A DNA stretch of 64,000 nt from Lachnospira sp. UBA4346. GTDB lineage: Bacteria; Bacillota; Clostridia; Lachnospirales; Lachnospiraceae. The translations under genes were made by a program, and so were the position numbers. The stretch is taken from positions 24,285 to 88,284 of the forward strand of contig DGTC01000024.1 of NCBI GenBank assembly GCA_002394205.1, given 5' to 3'. Under the pieces are notes generated by a model. That model was given only the letters and a program-made list of their open reading frames with translations. It ran no database searches and was not told the origin of the DNA. Shown in pieces: positions 63,160 through 64,000 of this stretch; the first letter of the stretch is position 1, and each line of letters opens with the position of its first letter.

Positions 63160-64000
63160 TTAAAACAAATCCAACATACTATCCAAATACATCTCTTCCC
63201 GCACCAGCAACTGACATTCCGGTTTGGTCATGTAGTGCAGTAGGAATTCGAGCAATATAGCATTTCCGAGGCTTCTGCCTTCTATTTTGAAATTGGAAAA
63301 TCCCATCGGAATATAGGTCTTTAATATATCATCAACACCGATAAAACCGGGATTTTTCATGGCCTTGGAGAAGCGATACCCTTCGTTTGCCTGCGGTGCC
63401 ACACAGATATGGTCCGGACAATCTTCACCCAGGCTCTTGCGGCTGACATTTTCATAACACGTCTTTCTGTCTTTACAGCCAAAAGAGCAACATTCATTGC
63501 ACAAGAACTCTACTTTCTGTTTCTGCTGCACCGACAATATATTTAATTTTTCAAACTGTTTATTGAATCGAAAATCCGGCACGACATAAGCAAATTCTTC
63601 ACGATTTAATTCCTTTTCAAATGCCTTAAAATCTGTTATGACTTTCGTTGTAGATGATACAAAATATAAATTCGGATAAGTCTGTTTCAGATACTCTAAT
63701 AGCACATCCGAGTGAATAATCACACCATTTTGAGCAGTCGTTTCTTTGTTAAATAATTCACACAGTTTATTGCATTTCCAATCTGTCAAATGTTTCTGCT
63801 GTATCAGTGAGTTACTAAAGGTTAAACGGGCTGAAATATGATATTCCTGCATAAGCGCAGCTACATTTCTTGCATCATCATCGCCGAAACCGACACGCCC
63901 TCCACCCCAGATACAATCCGCCGGTGCGCCATAAATAGAGCCAATCTCGCACCAGTCATAGAAATACTCTCGGTGTTTACGATACAATTGTAAAAATACT
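63160..64000 (-). CDS. U32-peptidase-like protein, N-terminus outside the window
   Basis: The frame is open to the edge, so only about 280 C-terminal residues are seen. Cysteines cluster in CNECCSFGCKDRKTC, CPDHIC; other conserved pieces are VVPDFRFNK, GYRFSKAM and GFSNFKIEGRSLG. The last resembles the KIEGR motif of U32 peptidases and related TIM-barrel proteins. This family is common and conserved in Lachnospiraceae; function not established. It marks the return to chromosome-type sequence. Confidence 0.65.
   Translation of the reverse strand, partial: VFLQLYRKHREYFYDWCEIGSIYGAPADCIWGGGRVGFGDDDARNVAALMQEYHISARLTFSNSLIQQKHLTDWKCNKLCELFNKETTAQNGVIIHSDVLLEYLKQTYPNLYFVSSTTKVITDFKAFEKELNREEFAYVVPDFRFNKQFEKLNILSVQQKQKVEFLCNECCSFGCKDRKTCYENVSRKSLGEDCPDHICVAPQANEGYRFSKAMKNPGFIGVDDILKTYIPMGFSNFKIEGRSLGNAILLEFLLHYMTKPECQLLVREEMYLDSMLDLF

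Overview
The window is low-GC Firmicute DNA, most probably from a gut Lachnospiraceae (Clostridia). The basis is the gene content: clostridial-type psd and pssA, an aspS-gatCAB operon behind a T-box, a nadABC operon, luxS, a GH28 polygalacturonase, C1A protease with a lectin-like domain, DUF6472 and CmpB-type membrane proteins, and AT-rich purine-SD translation starts. No rRNA is present; only the first bases of one tRNA gene enter at the left edge. Genus cannot be fixed from the sequence alone.

Left part, 1-37 kb, ordinary chromosome. Phospholipid genes (psd, pssA, a YbhN-type membrane protein, a PAP2 phosphatase) lead into purB; then a secreted cysteine protease with four adhesion-like repeats; purC and purF; a c-di-GMP pair (an active-looking diguanylate cyclase and a frameshifted GGDEF-EAL protein); a polygalacturonase; the tRNA-dependent amidation operon aspS-gatC-gatA-gatB under a T-box whose specifier reads GAAC (overlapping Glu GAA and Asn AAC codons); luxS; Nudix, NYN-LOTUS, recQ; the divergent nadABC operon; two chemoreceptors and a TetR regulator.

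Middle, 37.6-52.58 kb, an integrated element of 14,988 bp. A large serine recombinase has inserted it into the chromosomal low-molecular-weight protein tyrosine phosphatase (LMW-PTP) gene, inside the codons of the catalytic P-loop. The 5' fragment (start at 52625) and the 3' fragment (37170-37595) can be rejoined exactly at a shared TGT. The element carries its own intact LMW-PTP as the first gene behind the interrupted host start, with the P-loop codons recoded, so it probably supplies the function it breaks. In the excised circle the recombinase gene would run through attP and end directly in front of the same phosphatase gene. The rest of the element is a set of tail-like genes (a 940-residue tape measure protein, a gp10-like protein) with no visible capsid, portal or terminase gene, a sigma-like factor, a ribbon-helix-helix regulator beside a promoter with two TAGGGTACCCTA operators, a beta-helix surface protein, and a 1.4-kb non-coding hub with nested hairpins and a promoter-terminator unit for a small RNA on the + strand. 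I regard this element as the most novel thing in the window.

Right part, 52.6-63.1 kb, an accessory and partly decayed island: a DUF2971-like protein, a 5'-truncated Tn916-type integrase with a relic on the opposite strand, a single-chain Type IIG-like restriction-modification enzyme with duplicated promoter repeats, a RelE/ParE-Phd toxin-antitoxin pair with a remnant of a second antitoxin, and fragments of a PC4-like protein, a serine recombinase, a GIY-YIG-like protein and a DUF1016 protein. The window ends inside a conserved Lachnospiraceae protein related to U32 peptidases.
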